Below are positions 23,901-32,852 of a stretch of 64,000 nt of DNA, in pieces; the stretch's first letter is position 1; every line of letters starts with the position of its first letter. The notes beneath the pieces are model-generated. The model saw only the letters and a list, made by a program, of their open reading frames with translations. It was not told the DNA's origin and ran no database searches. Made by a program: the position numbers and the translations under genes. This stretch comes from Hemileia vastatrix (lineage: Eukaryota; Basidiomycota; Pucciniomycetes; Pucciniales; Zaghouaniaceae), in contig JASXTE010000011.1 of the NCBI GenBank assembly GCA_030280995.1, positions 6,951,501 to 7,015,500 on the forward strand, written 5' to 3'.

Positions 23901-24154
23901 TTTTTATTTTGAAGCCTTTTGGAAGACCTTCTTGAGGCACTAGAGGCTTTACTTCCTTCTGTGGTACTGGGGGAAGGGGGTTTGGTTTGTTTGCATTTCC
24001 TGTCATTTCCACATCCTGCAGTATGTGAATTCTTTGTGTTAACATAAGATTTTTTATGACCAACTTTAGAAGAACTTACAGTGTCAGCATCATAGTCAAT
24101 TTCTATTTCATCCACTTGCATGTTATCCATTTTTTCTGTCAAATTGTTGGACAT
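17987..24154 (-). CDS. Gag-pol polyprotein of gypsy element C
   Basis: 2055 residues in one frame. Gag: basic, disordered N-terminus, coiled-coil stretches (about 300-470), capsid-like region (YPTFDGDSSSDWQHFIQR...) and a zinc knuckle CYKCNKPWQKGHVC starting at C775. Protease: DSGA at D888. RT: YIDD at 1243-1246. RNase H: YTDAS with D1392. Integrase: HHCC region ending CDSCQKSKR, catalytic D1695, D1757 and E1793 (35 residues between the last two, the D35E signature). The C-terminus has a GPF-type segment and a chromodomain-like tail (EYLLRYKNKSSEHDAWIPG). All key residues are present and no stop interrupts it, so it probably encodes active enzymes. Gag and pol share a frame, as in other single-ORF chromoviruses. 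Confidence 0.97.
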   Translation of the reverse strand: MSNNLTEKMDNMQVDEIEIDYDADTVSSSKVGHKKSYVNTKNSHTAGCGNDRKCKQTKPPSPSTTEGSKASSASRRSSKRLQNKKASSATTNQQPIQSYKRVEDRKYDVQSKGRHIVGSGPRTQEPDSGPGPSSIASQSASISGSTFTATQLNHPKSKYYGSRAMEMGLSNESLPTECATPSPSSAWPIQNTQFPSTSSSLPTKQEKEGPSTIPNPVPGEVSSSAMVSNLVDSHLGMFSNKSSSAGNIIEHGERTVKPVKRQLPVTSSPIDVISKLSFDEPLHLTSTSLINPSLAIKNDSVPPEIYNLIEKTSEEILKDTLDFNIVKDKHVRDVLIHENDRLNNLHLQCKVSSSVQDTAYLKIKETLNIVLSQQKQIRSDHRAISDRNISLHKTLSELKPLIEENYSFKNEIKSLQNELKKLKNDFHALSTKHSVSEDRNVLSLAKVNDQMSEIPRIRNYVSDLQEKFSTLTINNELNEISASKLHKNKGKKPEQSSSFLPHISTIKQTDNESVKSFATSKKSCDGHAPAVSVNNEISEHLAKLQELLLINNSNQKVDHPSSQKNWPKLDQYPTFDGDSSSDWQHFIQRIDNLKRSYKLPDEEIVSKLISLFSNVALMWYESVLLDNNHYTWNDWKSLIENQFGGSKFRLAQQRLYENTRYVSSSVEKPIVFLMKITKILRAIDPKMDYDIWRDKILYKLPNSLRDLIVARTEHVRENSSFINICNEVLLNHRYEPKNYLSKSYNDQNKPSIKLPEKSGKPSAPVAPKKYATNTCYKCNKPWQKGHVCDKKIHLVEQNEDTDEIELDVNNSSSDCESNISYDNESVKDVLMLEHDVHYLNNISEDCVLNLSSVENAEIIKDITNNSIPISPLKAPVIINGKNVDVVLDSGAGGSVVSEKALASVDKEYLSKLLPITSEKWRGYGSTLFPIGKYKTSVFFKYNGGFVRAICEFVVMKNDNLSNWFIMGNDILTMFGVKLDPANNCFTLGMNGKRKFKISSPKPSGHLLKSCNSLTQCKGRTTTEMDDLLHEINTASFGDHLTNEQKDSIVASITSFPMAFAHGSHVLGIVQEEMKITLSCILSDIPPSLKKKPYPASPSKRKDIEDNIETLLKMNIIEKVDVTPKYCVISPVLISYEKDKARLCGDYRALNTYTVDDIYPLPRINSIHATLQGAKFISCLDGNKGYHQVPVEKNSQNFLLIATHMGIYKYVRMPFGPKNAPSVFQKVMDNTFHQEIIEGWLMVYIDDIIVFSKTFDEHMIHLNRVFQKMDEINMTLSLRKCKFGFQSLKVLGHVVSGLQICVDHNKVAAIQNVKAPISVREIQSFLGMCGYYRQYIKNYQVIALPLTKLTRKDVAFLWNDDCQKAFNTLKNCLMTAPILALPDFNKPFVLYTDASFIGLGAALHQKQIINDKSSEVVICYISRTLRNSELKYGATQLECLAVVWALEKLHYYLDDQKFELVTDCSAVKSLLNLKTPNRHMFRWQLAVQEYRGRMTIIHRAGNVHSNVDMLSRLPLPNNDSNPAYVPEDDTVHIHGIFIVDMEEELLQVILDSYDKDSDLNKLVTILNDPKNASIQALIKTLPAKYQNALNKGKFSIEDGYIYYRRKLTNVIVIPPSMKETILKLCHDDILAGHFDLEKTLIRIKNTAWWANMSEDTKLYVESCDSCQKSKRLTGKRAGLLQHIEAPSAPWQIINMDFVTGLPVAGKDSFNSCWVIVDRFTKMCKFIPTHKDVSTKELAFLWWSYMFNIIGFPKAIISDRDPKITSEFWTSLMDICGCELKLSTAHHPQTDGLAERMIQTLEDMIRRYCAFGLEYKDNDRFTHDWVTLLPGLEFAYNSTVHSVTEKKPFELWLGYVPNTPAQILNNKLPKLELHPGVKSFMQMQQLCRKHAQSCIDKAFEYEKKRWDKSHKEYTFNKGDEVLISTVHFNLQGNHKLKDPFVGPFVVKRLVGDNAVEVVLYAPYDRKHPVFPISLLKPYTSNSDLFPKRRGRPKKNPQEVTETAEIDKILNDRIITSERGTEYLLRYKNKSSEHDAWIPGKEISNLPALLKKYKKKKS
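23473..24045 (-). CDS. Overlapping second reading frame inside gag of element C
   Basis: A 190-codon frame (ATG at 24045; ATG at 24006 is an alternative) lying inside gag in a different frame. It encodes a Pro-rich start, a coiled-coil segment (QQISNLSSHIKELKTENM), the motif EQWKWDYLMSHYQQNVQH, a Pro/His/basic tail and ends KFPPLPW-stop. Homologous frames exist in element D (WKWDYIMSHY ... KFPPLPW) and in element A' at 32941-33387 (RKWKWDWYAQNYNN ... IRPW), where the gag frame over the same bases is much less alike. In all three the end lies on a splice-donor-like G|GTAAGT or G|GTGAGT. It may be a dual-coded accessory protein, or a first exon spliced into gag-pol. Confidence 0.6.
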   Translation of the reverse strand: MLTQRIHILQDVEMTGNANKPNPLPPVPQKEVKPLVPQEGLPKGFKIKKLPLPQQISNLSSHIKELKTENMTYKAKVDTLWDQVQELRNQIQAQAPPQLPPNQLQFQAQPSQPPSSTIQNPNTMEVEQWKWDYLMSHYQQNVQHPPHHQPGPSRTPNFHPPPHPYQQSRRKKAQAQSQTQSQGKFPPLPW

Positions 24155-24851
24155 ACTAGTGGGAAGATTAATATTTTACTTTGTACTTTATAAAAAAAAT
24201 AATCAAAGTTAGTCAATAATTGCTCCAAATAATATAAAAAAAATTTTTTAATTAATTAAATTATAGAAAAAATAACTTTCAATATAAAGTAATAATTAAA
24301 AAATTAATTTTTTTAAAAAAAAAAATGGATTGCAAGTTTAAATTGGGAATAACAAGTTAGTTAATTCAACCAATTAATTACCAATATTAAATATGGCAAT
24401 ATATTGGGACTAAGCACAATGTACTTTTAAGTCAACCAAAATTAACAATAATTAATAATAAAAAAAATTAAATTAATAATTCAATTTGTATTAATAATAA
24501 TGTCAATTCTTCTAGGACTAAGAGGATTTAACACTCTATAATGGTCAACTAGGAAAAAAAAAATTTTTTAAAATTGAACACTTACACTCAGTGAATCAGC
24601 AATTAAGCCACAATCACTGTTATTGCAATAAAAATATAGTAATATGAGTGAGAGGCGCAAAGGTGAACTTACTATAGTGATCGAAAAATCACTTCAAAAT
24701 AATATAAAAATTAATATTATATAAACCTAAGATGTCGAACCCAAGTTCGAAACACAGTCGCGGCAAAAGTTTCGTTTTGCTAGGTGGTCCGTGCGTTTTG
24801 TCGTTCGTCGCCAGGCTTCGATCGTCGTCGTCGTTTGGAAAGGCCCTCAGT
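24155..24851 (-). other. Element C leader
   Basis: Non-coding leader between the 5' LTR and gag. Near the LTR it is CpG-rich (several CGTCG words at 24800-24835), unlike the rest of this AT-rich region and unlike its decayed counterpart in element D. The candidate primer-binding region directly follows the LTR. Confidence 0.7.
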
Positions 24852-25991
24852 TGTCGGCCGGTCGTCTAGAAGAAGGAGAAAAATAGAAGAAGGAATGAGA
24901 GGAGGAGAAGGAGGAAAGGAGTATGGGTAATAAAAGAAATAAAATTTAATAAAATTATTTAATTTATTGAGAGAAAACAACGATGAGTGAGCTGAGAAGA
25001 GACAACAAATTGGTTTTATAAATATTATTATTTTTTAAGTAAGAGTTCTGCGCGGCAACCAAAATAATTACTATCAGACTTAAAGCAACCTTTAAATTGT
25101 TATATAAAATTTTAATTAGAATTTTATTACTAATAAAAAGAATATAAACGTAATATAAAAATTGTATTTAAATTGTTGAGTGTATAATAAGTGATGAGGC
25201 TACAGGGGATTATCCAAGGCCCTTTTATAGGCAATGGGTCCTCTGAAGCGCTACTCTCTTTGTAAATAAAATGATTAGAATGGAATAAAACAAATATATC
25301 AAAAGAGTAAATGAAACATAACAATATAGAGAAAAACATGAAACAAATAATTAAAAGCCCAATTAAGAATCCAATTTCCCCGCCATTAATCCCCAAATCA
25401 GTAAGTGACAATAGTAAATAACTAAACAAGAGTGGAAACATAGGAACTATGAGAAATATAATTCCCAACAGATGGTACATCCTGATTAGAGGACATTTTA
25501 AGTGAAACAAAAAATAATTTGACGCAACAAAACAAGCAATTAATCTCAATTTAGTCCAAATTAATTTATTTGTTTTTTCTAACACAATTAAGGGTCAAAA
25601 GAAGCGTCCTTAATAATTGTTTAGTATCATATGAGAGGTATTAGTTAATATATAAATTTAAGTAATTAATTTAAATATATTATAAATCAAATTTACACTT
25701 GTAATTATAATATATGTTTTTTAATTAATTAAATATAAATTTATAATTATTAAATATATAAAAATGCGCCATTATTTGTAGAATATATTATATTATGCTC
25801 AATTTAATTGTATATAAAAATATATATAACCAATAAATTTAATGTAACATTTGTATATAATAAAATTCTTATATAATTTCATTATGTAATAAAATATTAA
25901 GTTATATTCATTAAATACAAGTCTTACCCACTCTTTAAGGTTTTATAATTTATATATCATTTACTGGACTCCTGGAATAGCCTGGCTGACA
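24852..25991 (-). repeat. Element C 5' LTR
   Basis: 1140 bp, practically identical to the 3' LTR at 16810-17949. It is flanked on the right by the GTTGT target duplication (25992-25996). Confidence 0.95.
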
Positions 25992-26040
25992 GTTGTTGTT
26001 GAATAAAACTCTGTGATTGTTAATAATAAAGATGCATGTA

Positions 26041-27093
26041 ATGTTCTCTGATGATGTCTATTTTTGAGTCTTCAGGCTTTATATGCATTGTATGTCATGT
26101 GCCATACTTTTTCCAGCTGCAGCATCCCAGAGCCCATCTGAAAATCACTGGAGGTTGCACAGAGCTTGTACGGACTTCATGACTCAATTATAACCTCAAA
26201 ACTTTAATAAAAAACCTAGAAAACTTTAAGATAATAGAGCTACTTCCCCTCTTTACTCCAAACTTATTTTTTTAGCTTGAGCTGCCCCTATTCATCTAAT
26301 TAAAAGTCATCAAAGTTATATGAATTATGAAAAATAAAAAATACTTTATAAAATTATTAAAAATAGTAGAAAAAAAGTAAAAATTCCACAAAAATTTCCA
26401 AAGGTTCTTGAGACTCTGAAAGTTAATTTACCTACCCATTTTAGACCAATATTTGCATTTTTTACCTGTAAAATAATTGTGAAAATCTTGACTTGTAAAA
26501 TTAACCCTTTTATTCCACTTTTAATATTATTTCTGCCTCAATAAAACTAAATAAATTAAATTAACTTCTCCCAATCTTCATAACATCTCTCAAAACCCTC
26601 TTTAAATATATTTTTGTGCTGTACTAATCTTTAGGATTCCACAACATGTCATTAGACTAATAAATGAAACAAGATGTGAACCTGTCAATTAAAAATACTG
26701 AAAGAATATTTTTACTACTCCAGGGTTATCTTTCCCAAGTCACAGAAATGCATAATATTTTAATTCCTACTCAAGGAAGGAAAATATTCATATGTCACTC
26801 AACCTCTCAATAAAACTCCCACCATGAGAATACCTAAGTCAATATTAGTATTTTGGGGTGTCAAATAATTAATTTTTATTGTGAGTTCTTTTAAGTTATA
26901 ATATTGAGTCTGCCTTCAGTGTTATTGATCAAAATGAGATAAGTATTTTGTCTTAACACTTAACAACTGTCTGAAACGCAAATGCACAAAAAAAAATAAA
27001 TAAATAAAAAACTATAATGCCCTTTCTATTTTTCTACACCCCCCAAATATATATATATATATTATATCTTCCCCCTCAAAAAACTTCTCATCA
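26041..27093. repeat. Repeat R, copy 1
   Basis: About 1.05 kb of non-coding DNA starting ATGTTCTCTGATGATGTCT and ending after an (AT)n tract near 27060. A second copy, diverged by a few percent, lies at 29096-30140. It has no coding capacity and no recognised ends. Each copy is followed by a tail unlike the other's and then by a family-A LTR. Confidence 0.8.
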
Positions 27094-27376
27094 ATCACCA
27101 TTACCTATCACTAAAAATCCAACTCTAATATGAACAAAAAAATCCTTCCTATTCTCAATAGAACCAATCACCACTTTATTCACTTCATCTTTTGAACCCC
27201 CCTTCCCACTACCATTTCTTTCTGTAATATTTTCTTCCATTTGTCTTGTTTTCTCTACCCTAATTGGATCAATCACAAAATGAATGTCTTCTGCTTGACC
27301 TTTCATCTGTGTATTTTATTTTTGATTGTCATAATTCTATCTTATTTTTGAGATACCATGAGATAGATAGATATAT

Positions 27377-27407
<31 letters not shown>

Positions 27408-27596
27408 ATGTGAATGTACCAGGAGCAAGAGACCCAGACTACTGACAAATCTTAACCCACTCATCAACCACATTAAAATATCCAACTTTAGGACCTATCT
27501 TCCAGTGAGAATCTACCTTACTTGTATTGGTTAAAATAATTTTTTCACCAATCATCCCAACTCCTCCATGATCTTCAGTCCAATTAATAAAATTAA
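27094..27596. other. Unique tail after repeat R copy 1
   Basis: About 0.5 kb with an (AT)n/GATA-type microsatellite at 27361-27408. Two weak minus-strand frames (27091-27306 and 27439-27690) have no recognisable domain; the second runs into the LTR. Nothing else is seen. Confidence 0.4.
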
Positions 27597-29096
27597 TGTC
27601 AGCCTGTGTATCCCCAGGACTGAGTAAAAAGTACTTATAAGTTATATCAAACACATGAACTATACATTGGAACAATAAATTAGAGTACACAAACAGTATA
27701 CATAAGTAAAATTATGATAAAAAGCAAAAAATGCCATTATAACACCTTATATACATGCAAATATCCACCTTTTATAAGTCTTATGTACTTAATATTAAGT
27801 TGGAATATGTTAGGGTAATCTTAAAAACCTTAAGTATAATGCTACATAATTTTTAAGTACACTTAAAGCTGTTATTTTCATTGTTTTATGCAAAAAACAA
27901 GAAATGCGCTTTAAATCACTTAAATATTGATTATATGCGCTATAAATTTAAGAATATTATAAATGTGCTTTGACAGTTAAATTTGTCTCATTTAGGAATA
28001 TTGATTTGACTATTTAAATGCATAAAAATAAAACTTTTCAAATTTGGTGTTTTTTATGCCAGAAATGGCTTCTGTGTACTGGCCACATACTGCCTGCATT
28101 TTTCCTGTGTGAATAGCTTCATTTTTAGCAAAGTTAGATTTTTCAAACTATAATTACCCCAAATTATATTCCTACTGTGGGGAAACACGCTAAAATAGGC
28201 GAGAGGCACTTATTTAGTGTCCTAGCTTAATTAATAATGCATTGACCCTCTTTATATGCACTAATTTCATTAATAACCTCACTCTAGGTGCCTTATTTCA
28301 CTACCACACTTAAATTCACCTAAAATTAGTCAAGGATCTACCTGCGCAAGCGCCTTCCAAGGACTGCATGTAGTTACCCCACATCTCACACCCTTTTTTT
28401 GGGTTTCTAGGTGGTTTCTCAGTCAATTTTGGTCATTTTTGAATGGGAATTTCACGTAGTATAATGTCAGTATTAGCCCCATTATTTCTAATGTGAATCC
28501 CCCTTATTAGTAAGCTCTTATTAACCTTAATTTTCCCTCTTTAGTCTTTTATATTGATGTATAATACGCATATACTCTCTTTTTTACTTATTCTTTAATT
28601 TTGATGGATTTTCCCTATTATTACAGGATTTTGGTGGGTGATATTCTTCTAATTATGTTATGGGTCACTTGTGATGTTGATGGAGATCTCTATTAGTTGG
28701 ATGGAGGCGTCATTAACTTTTTATTGGACTGGTAAATCAAGGGATTCATTTAGGAAATTATTGTGTATATAAGGAGGAGGTTTTGGGTCTTGTTTTCTAC
28801 ATTCTTTATCATTACAATTCAAATCATATAACCAAACCAATTACAATACATACAAATTAGCACTTTTAAAGTCTTTTGAATAGTATCTGAATAATTAAAA
28901 TCTATTTTTCTACCAACTATAAGATTGTAAGCCATATATATAATTAGTGAGATTTATATTGCTGAGACCTTTATTTTGGTTTATATTTTACTACTTATTG
29001 GATTTGTACTACAGTATTCATATAGGACTACTTAAATCTTCTAGACATAGACCATTCAAGCTAGTTCACGTCCTTGTACTTGACCTCAGCCTGACA
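27597..29096 (+). repeat. LTR family A, copy 2
   Basis: 1500 bp from TGTCAGCCTG to CAGCCTGACA, with TATATAA at 28766-28772 matching the promoter position of the other copies. No gag or pol adjoins it and no 5-bp target duplication is visible (ATTAA left, TGTTC right), so it looks like a solo or rearranged LTR. The 98-codon frame at 28947-29243 crosses its right end and is not a gene. Confidence 0.88.
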
Positions 29097-30140
29097 TGTT
29101 CTCTGATGATGTCTAATTTTGAGTCTGCAGGCTTTATATGCATTGTATGTCATGTGCCATACTTTTTCCATCTGGAGATCACTGGAAGTTGCACAGAGCT
29201 TGTACTTGACCTCAGCCTGACAATCAGAACCTCAAAGCTTTAATAAAAAATCTAGAAAACTTAAAGATAATAGAGCTACTTCCCTTCTTTACTCCAAACT
29301 AATTTTTTTCTAGCCTGAGCTGCCCTATTCATCTAATTAAAAGTCATCAAAATTAAGTAAATTATGAAAAATCAAGAATAATTTATAAAATTATCAGAAA
29401 TAGTAGAAAAATAGTAAAAATTTTCCCAAAAATTTACAAAATTTCTTGAAACTCTGGACATTAATTTCCCTACACATTTTAGACTGATACTTTCATTTTT
29501 TACCTGTAAAATAATTGTGAAAATCTTCACTTGTAAGATTAACCCTTTTATTCCACTTTTAATATTATTTCTGCCTCAATAAAATTAAAAATAAATTAAA
29601 ATAACTTCTCCAAATCTTTATAACATCTCCCAAAACCCTCTTTAAATAATTCTTAGTGCCGTACTAATCTTTAGGATGCCACAACATGTCCCTAGATTAA
29701 TAAATAAAACAAAATGTGAGCCTGTCAATTAAAAATACTGAAATAATATTTTTACTACTCCAGGGTTATCTTTCCCAAGTCACAGAAATACATAATATTT
29801 TAATTCCTACTCAAGGAAGGAAAATATTCACATGTCACTCAACCTCTCAATAAAACTCTCATCATGAGAATACCTAAGTCAATATTAGTATTTTGGGGTG
29901 TCAAATAATTAATTTTAATTGTGAGTTCTTTTAAGTTATAATATTGAGTCTGTCTTCAGTGTTATTGGTCAAAATGAAATAAGTATTTTGTCTTAACACT
30001 TAAAAACTGTCTGAAACACAAATGCACAAAAAATAAAGAAATAAAAAAAAACTATAATGCCCTTTCTATTTTTCTACATCCCCCCCAGATATATATATAT
30101 ATATATATTATATCTTCACCCTCAAAAAAATTCTTATCAC
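29096..30140. repeat. Repeat R, copy 2, with a transplanted LTR end
   Basis: Second copy of R, starting at the LTR end. At 29199-29222 it holds a 24-bp exact copy of the adjoining LTR terminus (CTTGTACTTGACCTCAGCC then TGACA, also at 29073-29096). Copy 1 reads differently there after the shared word GCTTGTAC. This suggests gene conversion or template switching at that word. Confidence 0.75.
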
Positions 30141-30763
30141 ACCATGTGAAAACAGCTGATGTATCCACCGCTACCTCAGCGCAATGTAGCGGAAAGGTAT
30201 TTCAAAAGCTGGCCTGCTACGTCGGCTAGTTTTTTCTCACAGTATCCAGGAATTCTTCCCCCCAAAAAAGGGAGATCCTGGTCACCTGATGCAGTGCATC
30301 AGATCATCGGATATGCAATCAGTGCCTTAACCAGTCTCCTCTTGCCCCCTTGCCCCACTCTTGACTTCAATTTCCTCTCTTCCATTTTGTTGGTCCTGGC
30401 CATAAATGTAAGTTTTTCTTTTTTCTTTTCTCTATTCTTAAAATTCTTCCCACTCTTGTTTTCCTCAAAAATGACTATTGTTTTTTTTGTTTTCTGTTTT
30501 TCCTTTTTTTTTATCTAGCTACCCACTCATGGTTTATTCTGTAAGCTTTTCATTTTTTCATTATATTTGTTTCAACCTCAACTTTCTTTACATAAAAACT
30601 GACTGTTGCACTTTTTTTTTCATCTAGCTCTTCCCTATTTTCTTCTATCATAAAATATTATTTTTCATTCTATATTTTTATATTTTTTTGTTATTTTAGC
30701 TACCTAGTCATTTTATTCAGCAAACAGCACCCAACCCCATCTTTGACTATTAAACACATTAAA
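30141..30763. other. Unique tail after repeat R copy 2
   Basis: Starts with a GC-richer stretch (30150-30360) containing short inverted repeats, CCGCTAC...GTAGCGG (30169-30192) and CTGATGCAGTGCATCAG (30287-30303). Then follows T-rich DNA. A 119-codon frame at 30159-30518 has no domain and degenerates into Phe/Ser runs. It may be a short interspersed element or a captured fragment; unassigned. Confidence 0.35.
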
Positions 30764-32264
30764 TGTCAGCCTGTATATCCCCAGGACTGAGTAAAAAGTG
30801 CTTATAAGTTATTTTAAAAACATGAACTATACAGGGGAACAATAATTGAGAGTACACAAACAGTATACATAAGTAAAATTATGATAATATACAAAATATG
30901 CCATTATAACACCTTATATACACGCATATATCCACCTTTTAAATGTCTTATGTACTTAATATTAAGATGAAAAATGTTAGGGTAATCTTAAGAACCTTAA
31001 GTATAAGGCTACATAATTTTTAAGTACACTTAAAGCTGTTATATTCATTGTTTTACGCAAAAAAACAAGAAATGCGCTTTATTTCACTTAAAAGTTGACT
31101 ATATGCGCTATTAAATTTAGAATATCAAAAATGCGCTTTGACAGATCAATTTGTCTCATTTAGGACTATTGATTTGGCTATTCAAATGCAAAAAAATAAC
31201 ACTTTTCAAATTTGGTGTTTTTTATGCCAGAAATGGCTTCTGTGTACTGGCCACATACTGCCTGCTTTTTTCCCATGTGAATAGCTTCATTTTTAGCAAA
31301 GTTAGCTTTTTCACACTATAATTACCCCACATTCTAAGCCCACTGTGGGGAAACACACTAAAATAGGTGAGAGGTGCTTATTTAGTGTCCTAGCATAATT
31401 AATAATGCATTGACCTTGTTTATATGCACTAATTTCATTAATAACCTCACTCTTGGCGTCTTATTTCATCACCACACTTAAATTCTCCTAATTTTAGTCA
31501 AGGATTTACCCATGCAAGCGCCTGCCAAGGACTGCATGTAGTTACCCCACATCTCACGCTCTTTTTTGAGTTTTTGGGTGGTTTCTCAGTCAATTTTGGT
31601 TATTTTTGGATGGGAATTTCACGTAGTATAATGTCAGGATTAGCCCCTTCATTTCTACAGTGAATCCTCCTTATTATTAAGCTATTATTAAACTTAAAAA
31701 GTCTCCTTTAGTCTTTTATATTATTGTTTTATACGCATATACTCTCTTTTTGTCTTTTTCTTTAATTTTGATGGATTTCCCTTATTATTACAAGATTTTG
31801 ATGGGTGTTACTCTTTGAATTATGTCATTGGTTACTGGGGATTTTGATGGGCATGTCTATTAGTTGTTTTGAGGCGTAATTAACTGTGTATTGGATGGTA
31901 CATCAAGGCAATTATTGGGAAACTCAGTGTGTATAAAAGGAGGAGGTTTTGCGGTCTTGTTTCTACATTATTTATCATTTACAATTTACCAATATAACCA
32001 AATAAATTACAATACATATCAATTAGTACTTTTATAAGACTTTTGAATAGTATCTGAATTATTAAATCTATTTTTCTACCAAATACAAAGATTGTAAGCC
32101 ATATATAAAAATAGTGAGAATTATATTACTGAGACCTTTAATTTTGATTATATTTTACAACTTATCGGATTAGTACTACAGTATTCATATAGGACCATTT
32201 AAATCTTCTAGACAACTGACCATTCAAGCTATTTCACATCTTTGTTCTTGACCTCAGCCTGACA
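30764..32264 (+). repeat. LTR family A, copy 3 (5' LTR of element A')
   Basis: 1501 bp, TGTCAGCCTG to CAGCCTGACA, with TATAAAA at 31932-31938. It is followed at once by a leader and gag, so it is the 5' LTR of element A'. The matching 3' LTR is not in the window. Confidence 0.92.
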
Positions 32265-32852
32265 ATTGGGGACCTTTCCTCAAGAATTCTGTTATAATCC
32301 AGTAAGTAAACATTTTCAAAGAAGGTACACGTAAATAATATCCGTATAGAAATATTTGGATAATTACAACAGGTTGGGGTCACTTATATAGTGATTTCAG
32401 AAAAAGAAGCCCTGTTATATAATAAAATTTTGATATTGAATCAACAATTTTACCACTAATTTAACATAAAATTGTTATTAGTGGGAGTCTGTCAATAGAC
32501 CAATTAAATTTGTTATCTTTGCAGATAATAAACCAATTAAACTGATTAATTGTTTTCTTTTAACAGGACACTTAATATTTTCTTTTTATTGGTTTTTAAC
32601 ATTCATTTAATATTTAGAAAGAATCTTACTGACAGATTTTCTTTTTTAAATATAAAAACACGGCTACATATTGTAGACCAGTTAAATCAAGTGACCACAT
32701 AAAAGCATATTTGACTTTTGGCACTTAAGAATTCACTTCATACCAATAAGTAAGCAATAAAATTGTCTTCAGTGGTATTGATAAATACTGATAAAACTCC
32801 TTTTTTGAAGTTTTCATATCTAAACTTTCAATTCTTTAAATTCCACATAAAA
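32265..32852 (+). other. Element A' leader with candidate primer-binding site
   Basis: Non-coding leader. TTGGGGACCTTTCC at 32266-32279, two bases after the LTR, is the likely primer-binding site; element C has CTGAGGGCCTTTCC at the same place. The shared ..GG.CCTTTCC core argues for function. Which tRNA, or whether a self-priming mechanism is used, cannot be told here. Confidence 0.6.

Larger units (their letters stand above)
16810..25991 (-). mobile_element. Complete Ty3/gypsy chromovirus, element C
   Basis: A 9182-bp LTR retrotransposon on the minus strand with two 1140-bp LTRs (24852-25991 as 5', 16810-17949 as 3'), a leader, one uninterrupted 2055-codon gag-pol frame and a polypurine tract before the 3' LTR. 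The 5-bp target duplication GTTGT is present on both sides (16805-16809 and 25992-25996). Comparing the LTRs by eye shows a single base difference (17235 versus 25268 region), so insertion was very recent and the element may be active. The leader just inside the 5' LTR reads CTGAGGGCCTTTCC, similar to GGGGACCTTTCC in element A', a candidate primer-binding site. Confidence 0.96.

Noticed and set aside
28947..29243. 98-codon frame
   Set aside because: It crosses an LTR boundary and is not open in the other LTR copies.
30159..30518. 119-codon frame
   Set aside because: It degenerates into Phe/Ser runs over T-rich DNA; no domain or splice structure.
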